A DNA stretch of 64,000 nucleotides from Nocardia anaemiae NBRC 100462 (GCF_001612725.1 NZ_BDAZ01000020.1:1-64000), one strand, 5' to 3'; positions 1 through 11,696 are shown, numbered from the stretch's first letter. The notes: generated by a model from the sequence alone, not told the origin. Translations and numbers: made by a program.

Positions 1-1073
1 GGCGCGGGCGCCGGGGTCGGCGCGGGCGCGGGTTTCGTCGCGGTCGAGCCGCCGAGCGGGAACGCCGAGTTGGTTCCGGTATTCGGCATGGGCTTCGACT
101 GCCCCGATCCGCCACCGAAATCGATGACATTCGAGGGCTTGCCTGGGCTGTCACCACCGGTGGGCGAATTCGTGGTGCTGCCGGGATGGATGAGTTCGGG
201 TATCGCCTTGTCGATGGCCTTGTCCGCGGACGCGGCCGCGGTATCCATGGCGTGCATGCCCACTTCGGCGATCTTATCGATGAGGTGGGTGCCGATATTG
301 ACCCCGGCATCGATGGCGGCGGTGCCGACCGAAACGCCCGCGTTGATCAGATACTGCTGCAACTGGAGTTGGGCAGCCTGCACTGGATCCAGTGGCGTTG
401 TCGTCGTCACGCCCGTTGTGGTCGTGCCGTTCGTCGTACCCGGCACGACGGTTTGCTGGGTGGTGCCGACACCCTGCGGTGTGGTCACCGTGAGCGGTCC
501 CATCGCATCCAGCCGGGCGGTGTGGCCATCCATTTCCGACTGCGCCGTGCTGACCGCGGTGACCGCGTCGCGTAGCGCCTGGGTCGCCCGCGCGATCACC
601 GCGTCGGTATCGGAGGACGCGCTCGCGGTGCTCATGATCTGCTTCGCGTCGCGACGGAAGTCCGCGATGATCTGGTCCACCTTTTGCGCGGCCCGGGCGC
701 TGGTGGCATGGGCGTCCCCGAGCACCGACAGGTACTCGGGTCCGCGATCGGAGATATCACCGATCTGAGTTTGTGTGGTGCGCAGCGCCGGAACGGCATC
801 GTCCGCGGCGCGGGAGGTCCAGGTCGATTCGAGGGCGTGCAGGCCCTCGCGGTGCGGGCCCTCGGCATCTGCCGCCTGCGTGGACGCCGCGGACAGCGCG
901 TCGACGACGGACCGGTCCGGAGTCGCGACGCCGCTACCGAGCGAGGCGCGCAATTGCAGCATCGGTTCGACCAGCGCCGCCACGATCGGCGGATCCACAT
1001 GCGGATCGATAGGCGTGCTTGCGGGGGTATCGGTGGCGTTGTTCGCGGGGCGCCGTCGAAGCAGTCGTCTCAT
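1..1073 (-). CDS. Probable ESX-associated protein, 3' end outside window (partial)
   Basis: The reverse frame is open from an ATG at 1073 to the window edge (357 codons seen, no stop). The first 200 residues are Ala/Asp/Ser-rich and look helical, like the WXG100/PPE-type partners of type VII secretion. Around residues 205-225 there is a Thr/Val-rich linker, and the end is Pro/Gly/Thr-rich and probably disordered. There is no signal peptide. The start codon overlaps the stop of the upstream EspC-like gene as ATGA, so the two are translationally coupled. The family assignment rests on composition and neighbour only. An EspB- or PPE-like substrate is an inference. Confidence 0.6.
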   Translation of the reverse strand, partial: MRRLLRRRPANNATDTPASTPIDPHVDPPIVAALVEPMLQLRASLGSGVATPDRSVVDALSAASTQAADAEGPHREGLHALESTWTSRAADDAVPALRTTQTQIGDISDRGPEYLSVLGDAHATSARAAQKVDQIIADFRRDAKQIMSTASASSDTDAVIARATQALRDAVTAVSTAQSEMDGHTARLDAMGPLTVTTPQGVGTTQQTVVPGTTNGTTTTGVTTTTPLDPVQAAQLQLQQYLINAGVSVGTAAIDAGVNIGTHLIDKIAEVGMHAMDTAAASADKAIDKAIPELIHPGSTTNSPTGGDSPGKPSNVIDFGGGSGQSKPMPNTGTNSAFPLGGSTATKPAPAPTPAPA

Positions 1074-1426
1074 GCCCGCGCCTCGCTGACGCTCTGCTCC
1101 GGCATGTGCAGTGCCTCTTCTTGCCGGGCAAGTGCGCCCGCGGAATCGACATCGATACCCTGCATGTTCGCGCTGTAGTCGCCCAGCACCTGCCCGTAGG
1201 CGGCGACCAATTGTCCCGCGGTCGAGAGCGCCTGCACGTGTTCGTTCACCTTCTCGGTGAACCGGGCCACGAATCCGGCGCCGACCTGACCGAGGTCGGC
1301 GACCAGCCGCTCGGGATTCACCGCGCCACCCGCGACCGCCGATGCCGAGGCCAGCTGTTGTGACACCGTATTCGCGATCGCGGTGTAGGCGGCCATCGCC
1401 GCCGGGTCGAGCTTCAGCGCGTCCAC
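1070..1426 (-). CDS. EspC-like type VII secretion target (DUF2580 family)
   Basis: This is a 118-residue protein of the size and helical Ala-rich character of the EspC family (ESX-1 secretion-associated, PF10824). It opens with MDALKLDPAAMAAYTAIAN and continues through two amphipathic helices (about residues 5-30 and 45-95). It has no signal peptide and no Cys, as expected for a small helical-hairpin ESX substrate. It overlaps the next gene by 4 nt. A homologous start context upstream (TAAGGGGGAACAGTGG on the coding strand) carries a purine-rich ribosome site. Its role as an ESX substrate is inferred from family resemblance; no ESX core component lies in the window. Confidence 0.7.
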   Translation of the reverse strand: MDALKLDPAAMAAYTAIANTVSQQLASASAVAGGAVNPERLVADLGQVGAGFVARFTEKVNEHVQALSTAGQLVAAYGQVLGDYSANMQGIDVDSAGALARQEEALHMPEQSVSEARA

Positions 1427-1716
1427 TGTTCCCCCTTAATACGGAAACCAATCTGTCGCGTCACATTTCGACACTCCGAGCGTACTTGGGACCCGGGCAA
1501 TGCGCGCGCGGATCCCTTCGTTCCGGTGGAGTCTATGCCGCCGGATCCATCGCTTATGCGGCGCCGGTCCGGTTCCGCAGAGGCCCGAGGTACGAAAACG
1601 GAAATGATCACTTTCACCCCGCGCCGGTTCTATGCTTGTCGCGACGAGGTTGGTCCCATCTCCACCCTGGCGACCAACGCCCAGGGTGCCGCCACCGGTT
1701 AAAAGGGGTCAGAAGC
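1427..1716. other. Intergenic region between divergent EspC-like and L,D-transpeptidase genes
   Basis: These 290 bases separate the start of the reverse EspC-like gene from the start of the forward transpeptidase gene, so both promoters should lie here. I see no gene with convincing codon use. An AAAGGGG purine run just before 1717 is the ribosome-binding site for the transpeptidase. No strong terminator or long repeat was seen. Confidence 0.5.
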
Positions 1717-2235
1717 GTGAAGAACAGCAGACGTTTTCGAGAGTTGTCGGTCAGATCCGCGGTGCTTGTCGGTGCCGTTTCCGCCGGGCTCCTGATGGCG
1801 GGAACGGCACAGGCCGAACCGTTGTGGCCGGGTGGACCGGATATCGGCACACCGGCGATCATCCCGCCGATTCCGCCCGCCCCGGTCTACGCACCATGCG
1901 GCGAGACCGCGCGTATGTGCATGCGGCTGTCGACGAACGAGGCCTGGCTGATGGACAACGGCAAGGTCACCTATGGTCCGACCCCGATCTCGCACGGGCG
2001 GCCCGGATATGAGACGCCGCCCGGCGTCTTCAAGGTCGCCTTCAAGCGCGAAGACTTCTGGAGCACCATGCACAACGCTCCGATGAAGTGGGCGGTCTTC
2101 TTCAACGGCGATATCGCCACCCATATCGGCCCCATCGAGGAGCAGTCACACGGCTGCATCCGCATGACCCCGGAGGGTGCCGAAGCGACCTACCGCTATC
2201 TCAACCCCGGTGACGTCGTCGAAGTCGTTCGCTGA
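1717..2235 (+). CDS. Secreted L,D-transpeptidase (YkuD domain)
   Basis: The product is 172 residues. A Sec signal peptide occupies residues 1-31 (basic start, hydrophobic core, cleavage near GTAQA-EP). After a Pro-rich linker the YkuD catalytic domain fills residues 55-172 and carries the active-site signature SHGCIRM with the nucleophilic Cys. Such enzymes form 3-3 cross-links in peptidoglycan or anchor proteins to it, and work outside the membrane. The protein is much shorter than mycobacterial LdtA/LdtB because the immunoglobulin-like domains are missing; it is little more than signal peptide plus catalytic domain. GTG 1717 was chosen because the signal peptide begins there and AAAGGGG lies upstream. 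Confidence 0.88.
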   Translation: MKNSRRFRELSVRSAVLVGAVSAGLLMAGTAQAEPLWPGGPDIGTPAIIPPIPPAPVYAPCGETARMCMRLSTNEAWLMDNGKVTYGPTPISHGRPGYETPPGVFKVAFKREDFWSTMHNAPMKWAVFFNGDIATHIGPIEEQSHGCIRMTPEGAEATYRYLNPGDVVEVVR

Positions 2236-2250
2236 CACCGGATTCGCGGA

Positions 2251-2291
2251 TGCGAAGGGGCCCGGGCGGATTCCGCCCGGGCCCCTTCGCA
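2251..2291. terminator. Perfect 19-bp hairpin between convergent genes
   Basis: Bases 2251-2269 and 2273-2291 are exact reverse complements with a 3-nt ATT loop. The stem contains the core GGGGCCCGGGCGG. It sits between the stop of the L,D-transpeptidase gene (2235) and the stop of the MFS gene (2297), so it can end transcription from both sides. No U-tract follows, which is common in high-GC actinobacteria. Confidence 0.85.
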
Positions 2292-2296
2292 TACCG

Positions 2297-4714
<2,418 letters not shown>

Positions 4715-4731
4715 TTAGCGTATCCTCCCAG

Positions 4732-4755
4732 CCGAGTTAACTCGGATATAACTCA
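4732..4755. promoter_or_regulatory. Palindrome and 11-bp-period repeat upstream of the SARP gene
   Basis: CCGAGTTAACTCGG (4732-4745) is a perfect 14-bp palindrome. It overlaps a direct repeat TAACTCG-GATA-TAACTCA (heptamers at 4738-4744 and 4749-4755, period 11). Read on the reverse strand the same repeat is TTGAGTT-ATAT-CCGAGTT, close to the TCGAG-type heptamers bound by SARP activators. It is a candidate site for autoregulation or for another controller. Confidence 0.55.
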
Positions 4756-4868
4756 AGATTCATCGACTTGATACGTGATTTTCGATAGTGTTGATATCGC
4801 CTACAGCGAGGTGGGATTTCGAGAACTCACGTCGGTCGGGGGGCATAACGCCCGTAGGAGAACTCCAA

Positions 4869-5738
4869 GTGAAATACCCAGTGTGCGCTCGCGTGTTAGG
4901 TCCATTGACGCTTGCTCTCAATAATCACAACGCAACGCCGACAGCGCAGAAACAACGCCAGCTGCTCGCCTTACTACTCGTCAGACACGACACCGTCGTT
5001 CCGGTGACCACACTGGTCGAAGAGTTGTGGAACGACGATCCGCCGCGCAGCGCCGTCACCGTCGTGCAAACCTATGTGCTGGGAATTCGAAAGAAGATGG
5101 CCGAGCAGCTCGGCATCGGACAGGCGGAGGTGGCCGAACGATTTCTCCGGACACGCAGTAAAGGGTATTCGTTCGACGTCAAGGACTGCGTCTTCGATTT
5201 GCGCGACTACCAGAGCATGTCCGAGGCCGCGCGCTGTGCCGCCAAGGCGGGCGACGACTATCGGGCGGTGGATCTGTTCACCGCCGCGGAGGCGCTGTGG
5301 ACCGGTCCGGCGCTGGTCGATGTGGAGGGCGGCATTCCGCTCGCCGCGGAGATCTCGCATCTGGATCACCTCCGGCTGACCAATATCGAGTTGCGCGTCG
5401 AGGCCGAGCTGCGGCTCGGCCGATATCGCGAAGCCTGCCCCGACCTGGCTCGACTCACCATGCAGCACCCGCTGCACGAGCGGCTGCAGGCGTATTACAT
5501 GTTCGCGCTGAGCCGGGCGGGGCAGCGCGCCCGCGCACTGGAGTCCTACCAGCGGTTCAGTAGGTCGATGCAGCGCGAACTCGGGCTGGATCCGTGCCAG
5601 AAGCTGCAGAAATTGCATCAGGATATCCTCGCCGCCTCCGATGTATCGGTCAGTGCCATGCTCAACAGTCGACACGCGGGATACCTCATCGGCTGGTACT
5701 CCCCCGAATTCCGCTCGGCTCGAGCAAAACCGGCCTAG
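4869..5738 (+). CDS. SARP-family transcriptional activator of the polyketide cluster
   Basis: The product is 289 residues. Residues 1-100 form an OmpR-like winged helix (RVLGPLTLAL, then KQRQLLALLLVRHDTVVPV and the wing KGYSFDV). Residues 105-260 form the bacterial transcriptional activator domain (BTAD) of TPR-like helices, including DLARLTMQHPLHERLQAYYM. This is the layout of ActII-ORF4 and DnrI, which activate type II polyketide genes by binding heptamer repeats near the -35 region. GTG 4869 is chosen because GTAGGAG lies 8 nt upstream and the domain starts there. It is convergent with accC and both genes end in one shared CTAG (5735-5738). Confidence 0.92.
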   Translation: MKYPVCARVLGPLTLALNNHNATPTAQKQRQLLALLLVRHDTVVPVTTLVEELWNDDPPRSAVTVVQTYVLGIRKKMAEQLGIGQAEVAERFLRTRSKGYSFDVKDCVFDLRDYQSMSEAARCAAKAGDDYRAVDLFTAAEALWTGPALVDVEGGIPLAAEISHLDHLRLTNIELRVEAELRLGRYREACPDLARLTMQHPLHERLQAYYMFALSRAGQRARALESYQRFSRSMQRELGLDPCQKLQKLHQDILAASDVSVSAMLNSRHAGYLIGWYSPEFRSARAKPA

Positions 5739-7084
5739 TCCGCCCGCAACATCTCGTCCACCAGTGCGGTCGAATGCGTCGCCGACCGCATGGCCGGGTG
5801 GTCGAGTACTTCCCGCAGAAAATCCCGGGTCGTCGCCACGCGCGCACCCGAAATCCGGAATTCGGCCAGGGCTCGTCGCATGCGTGCGAGCGCCTGGTCC
5901 CGGTCCGGCGCCCAGACGATCAGTTTGGCGAGCAGCGAATCATAGTGCGGCGGGATCGAATATCCGGCATGCACATGTGTATCGACGCGCACGAACGGAC
6001 CGCCGGGCGGTGTGAATTCGGCCACGATTCCGGGTGCCGGTGAGAATTGGGCCGCCGGGTCCTCGGCATTGATCCGGCATTCAATTGCCGCACCGTTGAG
6101 GGAAATATTGCACTGTTCGATGCTGAGCGGTTGCCCGGATGCGATATGGATCTGCTCGGCGATCAAATCGATTCCAGTAACCATTTCGGTCACCGGATGT
6201 TCGACCTGTATTCGACAGTTCACCTCCATAAAATAGTAATTCCCTTGCGGATCCACCAGAAATTCAACGGTTCCGGCCCCGACGTACCCGGCCTCCAATA
6301 CCCCGTCCACCGCGGATTTGCCCATCCGCGCCGCGAGACCCTCCGGCAGCCGCGGCGCGGGCGACTCCTCGATGAGCTTCTGATGTCTGCGCTGCACCGA
6401 GCAGTCGCGCTCACCGAGGTGCACACCGTTGCCGTAGCCATCGCACAGCACCTGCACCTCGACATGCCTGGCGCCCTCGAGGTACTTCTCCAGATAGACT
6501 CGACTGTCCCCGAACAACATTCGCGCGGTTGCCCGCGTCTCCTGGTACGCGTGTCGAAATGCGCGACTCTCGCGCACCACCTGCATGCCTCGTCCGCCGC
6601 CACCCGCGGCGGCCTTGATGATCACCGGGTAGCCGATCGAGTCGGCCAAGGTGTGCGCCTGCTCGGGTTCGAGCGGATCCAGACTGCCCGGCAGCAACGG
6701 TAGCCCGGCCTTGGCCATCAGGGTGCGTGCCGACTGCTTATCACCGAGTTGGGCCATCACATCCGCGGGCGGACCGATCAGGGTGATCCCCGCCGCGCGG
6801 CAGGCATCCGCGAAATCCGGTGACTCCGAAAGGAATCCGTATCCGGGATGGATCGCATCGGCGCCGGTCGTCTCGGCCGCAGCGAGTACGGCGGCGGCAT
6901 TGAGATAGCTGCGCTTGGCCGCGGCGGGCCCGATCTGCACCGATTCGTCGGCGAACCGCACGACGGCCGACTCGGCGTCGGCGACCGAATGCACCGCGAC
7001 CGTGCGCACTCCCAGCTCCTGGCAGGTGCGCGCGACCCGGAGCGCGATCTCGCCGCGATTGGCAATGAGAATCTTGTCGAACAT
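5735..7084 (-). CDS. accC: Biotin carboxylase subunit of acetyl-CoA carboxylase
   Basis: From ATG 7084 the protein has 449 residues, the same length as E. coli AccC. It begins MFDKILIANRGEIALRVART, with the ATP-grasp glycine loop KAAAGGGGRGMQ and the catalytic signature FMEVNCRIQVEHPVTEM. It ends after the biotin carboxylase C-terminal domain and carries no attached biotin domain, so it needs a separate BCCP (17007-17477). It charges biotin with CO2 in malonyl-CoA synthesis. A GTG at 7096 is an alternative start. It follows the AccDA gene by a few bases in one operon and serves, by context, to supply malonyl-CoA to the polyketide synthase. Confidence 0.93.
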   Translation of the reverse strand: MFDKILIANRGEIALRVARTCQELGVRTVAVHSVADAESAVVRFADESVQIGPAAAKRSYLNAAAVLAAAETTGADAIHPGYGFLSESPDFADACRAAGITLIGPPADVMAQLGDKQSARTLMAKAGLPLLPGSLDPLEPEQAHTLADSIGYPVIIKAAAGGGGRGMQVVRESRAFRHAYQETRATARMLFGDSRVYLEKYLEGARHVEVQVLCDGYGNGVHLGERDCSVQRRHQKLIEESPAPRLPEGLAARMGKSAVDGVLEAGYVGAGTVEFLVDPQGNYYFMEVNCRIQVEHPVTEMVTGIDLIAEQIHIASGQPLSIEQCNISLNGAAIECRINAEDPAAQFSPAPGIVAEFTPPGGPFVRVDTHVHAGYSIPPHYDSLLAKLIVWAPDRDQALARMRRALAEFRISGARVATTRDFLREVLDHPAMRSATHSTALVDEMLRAD

Positions 7085-7099
7085 GGTTTCCCGCACTCT

Positions 7100-8791
7100 C
7101 TACGCGACCGACCGAACCGGAACCTGCTGCCGCGCACCGAACCGGCGGAACCTGGCGCGCCGCTCGGCGGCGAGGTCTTCGCCGCCGCGGCCGGTCAATT
7201 CGCGCAGGCTCGCCGCCAGTGCACTTCGCAGTTGATTCGCCGCCGCCAGCGGTGCGGCGCCGACATCGTCGCCGGGTTCGGGCAGCACCGCATCGACGAC
7301 ACCCAGCCGCAGCAGGTCCGCGGAGGTAAGTGACAGCGCGGCAGCGGCTTTCGGTGCCGCGGCTGGATCATTCCAGACGATGGCTGCACACCCTTCCGGG
7401 CTGATCACCGAGTATGTCCCGTTAGCGAACATCAGCACTCGATTGGCGACGCCGAGCGCCAACGCACCACCGCTGCCGCCCTCCCCGATCACCACGCTGA
7501 TCACCGGAACCCGCAGCGCCGACATCAGCCGGATATTCTCCGCGATCACTACCGCCTGTCCCTGCTCTTCGGCGGTCGCGCCCGGGTAAGCGCCAGGGGT
7601 GTCGATCAACGTGATCACGGGCAGCCCCAGTTTTTCGGCGAAACGCATGAGCCGTGCGGACTTTCGATATCCCGCCGGTGTCGGCATGCCGAAGTTGCGC
7701 GCCATCAGCTCCTTCGGCTCATGGCCTTTCTGGTGTCCGATGACCACGACCGGCTGGTCACCGAGCCACGCGGTACCGCCGACAATGGCCGGGCAGTCCC
7801 CCGAGATGCGGTCACCGCGCAACTCCTGGAAGCCATCGAAGGCCAGGGCGAAGTAATCGAGCGCGGTCGGCCTGCTCGGTGTGCGTGCCCGGCGAACCTG
7901 CGCCCAGGGCTCGTTCTCGGGAACCCGAGCCGGGTCGGTGATGGTTCCCGCGTCCAGTTCGGTCACCGCATCGCCGGTCGGCTCGACCGGACCGGCCACG
8001 CGCAACAGAGAACCGAGCGCCTGCCGCAAACCGGCACGCGGCACGATCAAATCGATCAGACCACGCTCCAACAGGAATTCGGCGGTCTGGAACTTCGGCG
8101 GCAACTCCTGCCGGATAGTCTGCTCGATCACCCGGCGACCCGCGAAACCCAGCCGCGCCCCTGGTTCGGCGATCAGCACATCCGACAGCGTGGCGAACGA
8201 TGCCGCCACCCCACCGTAGGTCGGGTCGGTGATCAGCGTGATGGTGAGGATGCCCGCGCGGTCCAGCTGTTCCAGCGCGGCACTGGTTTTCGCCATCTGC
8301 ATCAGCGACAGCGGCCCCTCCTGCATCCGCGCACCACCCGAGGCGGTGACGATGAGCAACGGAATACGTTCGGCGAGTGCGGTTTCCGCGGCGGCGGTGA
8401 TCATCTCGCCGACCGCGGTGCCCAAACTGCCACCGAGGAAGCGGAAGTCCATGGCCGCGATGAGCACCGGATTGCCGTCGATCGCCGCGTATGCGCACAG
8501 CACGGCATCGTGCATGCCGGTGCGTGCCCGTGCCGCGGCGAGTCGGTCCGGATAGGGCTTGGTATCGATGAAGGTCAGCGGATCGTCGTCGGTGGGGATG
8601 ACGGCGAGTGGTTCGAACCTGCCCTCGTCGGCGAGCTGGGTGATGCGCTGCTCGGCGGTGACCGGAGTATGTCTACCGCATTCGCCGCAGACGCCGAGGT
8701 CGCGGGCGAACCGCTTGGCGTACAGCGGAATCAGACAGGCCGGGCAGAGCACCCAGTCCGCGGCACCGTCCAGGCCGTGTGCTGACTTCAT
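7100..8791 (-). CDS. accDA: Fused acetyl-CoA carboxylase carboxyltransferase AccD-AccA
   Basis: The product is 563 residues and joins the beta and alpha carboxyltransferase subunits. The AccD half (1-275) starts with a zinc ribbon (Cys16, Cys19, Cys35, Cys38) and carries the oxyanion-hole region [11 protein letters not shown]. The AccA half (300-540) has [21 protein letters not shown] and [12 protein letters not shown]. Together they transfer carboxyl groups from biotin to acetyl-CoA. Most actinobacteria rely on AccA3/AccD-type enzymes, so an E. coli-style set here points to a dedicated supply line. GTG 8794 is an alternative start; AGGAG precedes both. It is divergent from the KS operon. Confidence 0.93.
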   Translation of the reverse strand: MKSAHGLDGAADWVLCPACLIPLYAKRFARDLGVCGECGRHTPVTAEQRITQLADEGRFEPLAVIPTDDDPLTFIDTKPYPDRLAAARARTGMHDAVLCAYAAIDGNPVLIAAMDFRFLGGSLGTAVGEMITAAAETALAERIPLLIVTASGGARMQEGPLSLMQMAKTSAALEQLDRAGILTITLITDPTYGGVAASFATLSDVLIAEPGARLGFAGRRVIEQTIRQELPPKFQTAEFLLERGLIDLIVPRAGLRQALGSLLRVAGPVEPTGDAVTELDAGTITDPARVPENEPWAQVRRARTPSRPTALDYFALAFDGFQELRGDRISGDCPAIVGGTAWLGDQPVVVIGHQKGHEPKELMARNFGMPTPAGYRKSARLMRFAEKLGLPVITLIDTPGAYPGATAEEQGQAVVIAENIRLMSALRVPVISVVIGEGGSGGALALGVANRVLMFANGTYSVISPEGCAAIVWNDPAAAPKAAAALSLTSADLLRLGVVDAVLPEPGDDVGAAPLAAANQLRSALAASLRELTGRGGEDLAAERRARFRRFGARQQVPVRSVA

Positions 8792-8867
8792 CACGCATGT
8801 CTCCTGTGCTGGGGGAAGGTGCGCTCAGCCTGCGCGCACCCGCTAGAGAACAGCTCGACTCCGCCGC

Positions 8868-8885
8868 TCGAGTCAGGTTCGAGGA
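8868..8885 (+). promoter_or_regulatory. SARP-type heptamer repeat upstream of the KS operon
   Basis: TCGAGTC (8868-8874) and TCGAGGA (8879-8885) are separated by AGGT, giving the 11-bp period expected for SARP binding. Two weaker copies flank it (TCGACTC at 8855, TCGATGC at 8892), each shifted by 13 bp. DnrI and ActII-ORF4 are known to use TCGAG-type heptamers. The site lies in the divergent region between accDA and the KS operon and could serve both. Confidence 0.68.
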
Positions 8886-8928
8886 CGGCCTTCGATGCTT
8901 GACCCCACGATCGAAGGGAGATAACGCC

Positions 8929-8961
8929 ATGAACCCCAACGCATCCGGTGGTGCGGTATGA
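8929..8961 (+). CDS. Ten-residue leader peptide coupled to KS-alpha
   Basis: ATG 8929 has a good ribosome site (GAAGGGAG at 8913-8920) and opens a frame for [10 protein letters not shown] that stops with a TGA overlapping the KS-alpha start (ATGA at 8958-8961). The KS-alpha start itself has no clear ribosome site. The simplest reading is that ribosomes load on this minigene and reinitiate on KS-alpha. No regulatory codon run is evident, so attenuation is not indicated. Expression of the peptide is inferred. Confidence 0.5.
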   Translation: MNPNASGGAV

Positions 8962-10226
8962 GCCGCCGCGTTGTCGTCACCGGACTCGGTGTCCGCGCGC
9001 CCGGCGGTTCGGGCAAGGACGAGTTCTGGAAGCTGCTGTCCGAGGGCCGCACCGCGACGCGCCGGATTTCATTCTTCGACCCCGCGCCCTATCGGTCCCA
9101 GGTCGCGGGTGAGGCCGATTTCGACCCGATTCAGGAAGGCCTGTCGCCCAGAGAAATTCGGCGCATGGACCGGGCGGTGCAGTTCGCCGTGGTCTGCGGA
9201 CGGGACGCGGTGGCCGACAGCGGAATCGATATCGGGTCGCTGGATCCGCACCGGCTCGGCGTCAGCCTCGGCAGCGCGGTTGCCGCGGCGACCAGCCTGG
9301 AACAGGAATATCTGGTGCTGTCCGATTCCGGTAAAAACTGGCTGGTCGACCAGACCTACCTCTCCCCGCACATGTTCGACTACATGGTGCCCAGCGTGAT
9401 GCCCGCCGAGGTGGCCTGGAGTGTGGGCGCCGAGGGGCCGGTCGCCATGGTCTCCAACGGCTGCACCTCCGGGTTGGATTCGGTCGGCCACGCCGTGCAG
9501 CTGATTCGCGAGGGCTCGGCCGATGTGATGCTGGCCGGTGCCGCGGATACCCCGATCACCCCGATCGTGGTGGCCTGCTTCGATGCGATCAAGGCCACCA
9601 CCTCTCGCAATGACGATGCCGAACACGCCTCCCGGCCGTTCGACAACTCGCGCAACGGCTTCGTGCTCGCCGAGGGCGCGGCGATGTTCGTGCTGGAGGA
9701 GTACGAGAGCGCGCAAAAGCGTGGCGCGCATATCTACGCGGAGATCACCGGTTACGCCACGCGCTGCAATGCCTACCATATGACCGGGCTCAAGGCCGAC
9801 GGCCGGGAGATGGCCGAGGCGATCCGAGTCGCATTGGACGAATCACGCATCGACCCCACCGGCGTCGACTACATCAATGCGCACGGCTCGGGCACCAGGC
9901 AGAACGACCGGCACGAAACCGCCGCCGTGAAGCGCAGTCTCGGCCAGCACGCCTACGCGACACCGATGAGTTCCATCAAATCGATGGTCGGCCACTCGCT
10001 GGGAGCCATCGGCTCGGTCGAGATCGCGGCCTCCCTGCTCGCGCTGGAGTACCAAGTGGTGCCGCCGACGGCGAATTTGCACGAACCCGATCCGGAATGC
10101 GATCTGGACTATGTGCCGCTCACCGCGCGCGGGCACCGGATGGACACTGTGCTCACCGTCGGCAGCGGATTCGGCGGGTTCCAGAGCGCGATGGTGCTGC
10201 GTAAGCCCGAGGCGGTGGCGGCATGA
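8958..10226 (+). CDS. Type II polyketide synthase ketosynthase alpha (KS-alpha)
   Basis: This 422-residue ketosynthase builds the poly-beta-ketone chain together with the chain-length factor and ACP. The active-site Cys169 lies in [10 protein letters not shown], and the two catalytic histidines are in [13 protein letters not shown] (His309) and [10 protein letters not shown] (His346). Length and motifs match KS-alpha of aromatic polyketide clusters. The next gene overlaps it by 4 nt, so the heterodimer subunits are translationally coupled. It is the first enzyme of the core operon 8958-15571, and SARP heptamers lie about 75 bp upstream. Confidence 0.97.
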   Translation: MSRRVVVTGLGVRAPGGSGKDEFWKLLSEGRTATRRISFFDPAPYRSQVAGEADFDPIQEGLSPREIRRMDRAVQFAVVCGRDAVADSGIDIGSLDPHRLGVSLGSAVAAATSLEQEYLVLSDSGKNWLVDQTYLSPHMFDYMVPSVMPAEVAWSVGAEGPVAMVSNGCTSGLDSVGHAVQLIREGSADVMLAGAADTPITPIVVACFDAIKATTSRNDDAEHASRPFDNSRNGFVLAEGAAMFVLEEYESAQKRGAHIYAEITGYATRCNAYHMTGLKADGREMAEAIRVALDESRIDPTGVDYINAHGSGTRQNDRHETAAVKRSLGQHAYATPMSSIKSMVGHSLGAIGSVEIAASLLALEYQVVPPTANLHEPDPECDLDYVPLTARGHRMDTVLTVGSGFGGFQSAMVLRKPEAVAA

Positions 10227-11440
10227 TCCTGGTGACCGGCATGGGCGTGCTCGCGCCGAACGGACTCGGTGTCGAACGCTTCTGGGATGCGGTATTGGAC
10301 GGGCGGGGCGGTATCGCACCGCTGACCCGGTTCGATACCAGCCGCAGCACCGCGCGATTGGCCGGACAGGTCGCTGATTTCGATGCGGCCGAACATCTGC
10401 CGAGCCGATTGCTGCCGCAGACCGATATATCGACGCGGATGGCATTGGTGGCCGCGCAGTGGGCCCTGGACGATGCCAAGGTCGATACGGCGGCACTGAC
10501 CGATTACGACATGGGTGTAGTCACCGGAAATGCCTCCGGCGGTTTCGAATTCACCCATCGCGAGTTCAATAAGCTGTGGTCGCTCGGTTCCGAGCATGTG
10601 AGTGTGTACGAATCGTTCGCCTGGTTCTACGCGGTGAATACCGGGCAGATCTCTATCCGGCACGGTATGCGGGGGCCGAGCAGCGCGCTGGTCGCAGAGC
10701 AGGCGGGCGGTTTGGACGCGGTCGGGCACGCGCGGCGCACGGTCAACCGCGGCACCCCGCTGGTGGTCACCGGCGGGGTGGACTCCGCGCTCGATCCCTG
10801 GGGCTGGGCCTCGCATCTGGCCAGCGGCGAGGTCAGCGGCTCGGACGCCCCGGAGCGAGCCTATCTACCGTTCGATACCGCGGCCGCCGGATATGTGCCC
10901 GGTGAGGGTGGTGCGATGCTGGTGGTCGAGGACGCCGCGGCGGCCCGCGCTCGCGGCGTGCCGAAGGTGCACGGCGAAATCGCCGGGTACGCATCGACAT
11001 TCGATCCGGCACCGAAGACCGGGAGGCCCTCGGGTTTGCGGCGCGCAGCGGAACTCGCACTCGCCGATGCCGGTCTCGGGCCGGGTGATATCGATATCGT
11101 CTTTGCCGACGCGGCGGGCGTGCCCGACCGTGACCGGGACGAGGCCGCGGCCATCGAGGCCGTCTTCGGTGCCGACGGCGTGCCGGTCACGGCGTCGAAA
11201 CCCCTGACCGGACGGTTGTTCTCGGGCGCGGGCCCGCTCGACATCGTGACCGCCCTGCTGTCCATTCGCGATTCGGTGATTCCGCCGACCGCCTACACCA
11301 CCACCCTCGCCGAGGACTACCGGATCGATCTGGTTCTCGGTGCACCGCGGCCCGCCACCGTCGGCGCCGCCCTCGTCCTGGCCCGTGGCCGTTGGGGTTT
11401 CAACTCCGCGGTCGTCGTGCGCGCTGTCGACCAAACCTAG
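10223..11440 (+). CDS. Type II PKS chain-length factor (KS-beta)
   Basis: The protein has 405 residues and a ketosynthase fold, but the nucleophilic Cys is replaced by Gln160 ([12 protein letters not shown]), the mark of KS-beta. It pairs with KS-alpha, and its pocket sets chain length. The stretch [15 protein letters not shown] at about residues 106-120 and the following [15 protein letters not shown] match what I remember of the actinorhodin factor, where bulky Phe residues limit the chain to eight units. An octaketide is therefore predicted. The gene overlaps KS-alpha by 4 nt. Confidence 0.96.
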   Translation: MILVTGMGVLAPNGLGVERFWDAVLDGRGGIAPLTRFDTSRSTARLAGQVADFDAAEHLPSRLLPQTDISTRMALVAAQWALDDAKVDTAALTDYDMGVVTGNASGGFEFTHREFNKLWSLGSEHVSVYESFAWFYAVNTGQISIRHGMRGPSSALVAEQAGGLDAVGHARRTVNRGTPLVVTGGVDSALDPWGWASHLASGEVSGSDAPERAYLPFDTAAAGYVPGEGGAMLVVEDAAAARARGVPKVHGEIAGYASTFDPAPKTGRPSGLRRAAELALADAGLGPGDIDIVFADAAGVPDRDRDEAAAIEAVFGADGVPVTASKPLTGRLFSGAGPLDIVTALLSIRDSVIPPTAYTTTLAEDYRIDLVLGAPRPATVGAALVLARGRWGFNSAVVVRAVDQT

Positions 11441-11450
11441 GGAGCCGATC

Positions 11451-11696
11451 ATGACCATGACCATCACCGAATTGCGCCGGATCCTCGTGGACTGCGCGGG
11501 CGGCGACGATATCGCCGAAGACATCGCCGGACTCGACTTCGAACAGCTCGGCTACGACTCGCTGGCGCTCATCGAAACGGCCGCGCGGATCCAACGCGAT
11601 TTCGGCGTGCTGATCCCGGAGGAACAGCTCATCGATGTCAAGACGCCGCAGGAGCTGGTCGATATCGTCAATAGCCAATTGCAGGGTGCGGCATGA
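11451..11696 (+). CDS. Acyl carrier protein of the type II PKS
   Basis: This is an 81-residue acidic four-helix carrier. Ser37 in LGYDSLAL is the phosphopantetheine attachment site. The growing polyketide is tethered here while KS/CLF, ketoreductase and cyclases act. It starts 10 nt after the chain-length factor (GGGAG at 11439-11443) and overlaps the aromatase gene by 4 nt. The Tyr-Asp-Ser-Leu core and the short length fit polyketide rather than fatty-acid carrier proteins. No phosphopantetheinyl transferase or malonyl transacylase gene is seen nearby, so these must come from elsewhere. Confidence 0.95.
   Translation: MTMTITELRRILVDCAGGDDIAEDIAGLDFEQLGYDSLALIETAARIQRDFGVLIPEEQLIDVKTPQELVDIVNSQLQGAA

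Noticed and set aside
1342..1716. N-terminal extension of the transpeptidase frame back to 1342
   Set aside because: It overlaps the EspC-like gene antisense and would place the signal peptide in the middle of the protein.
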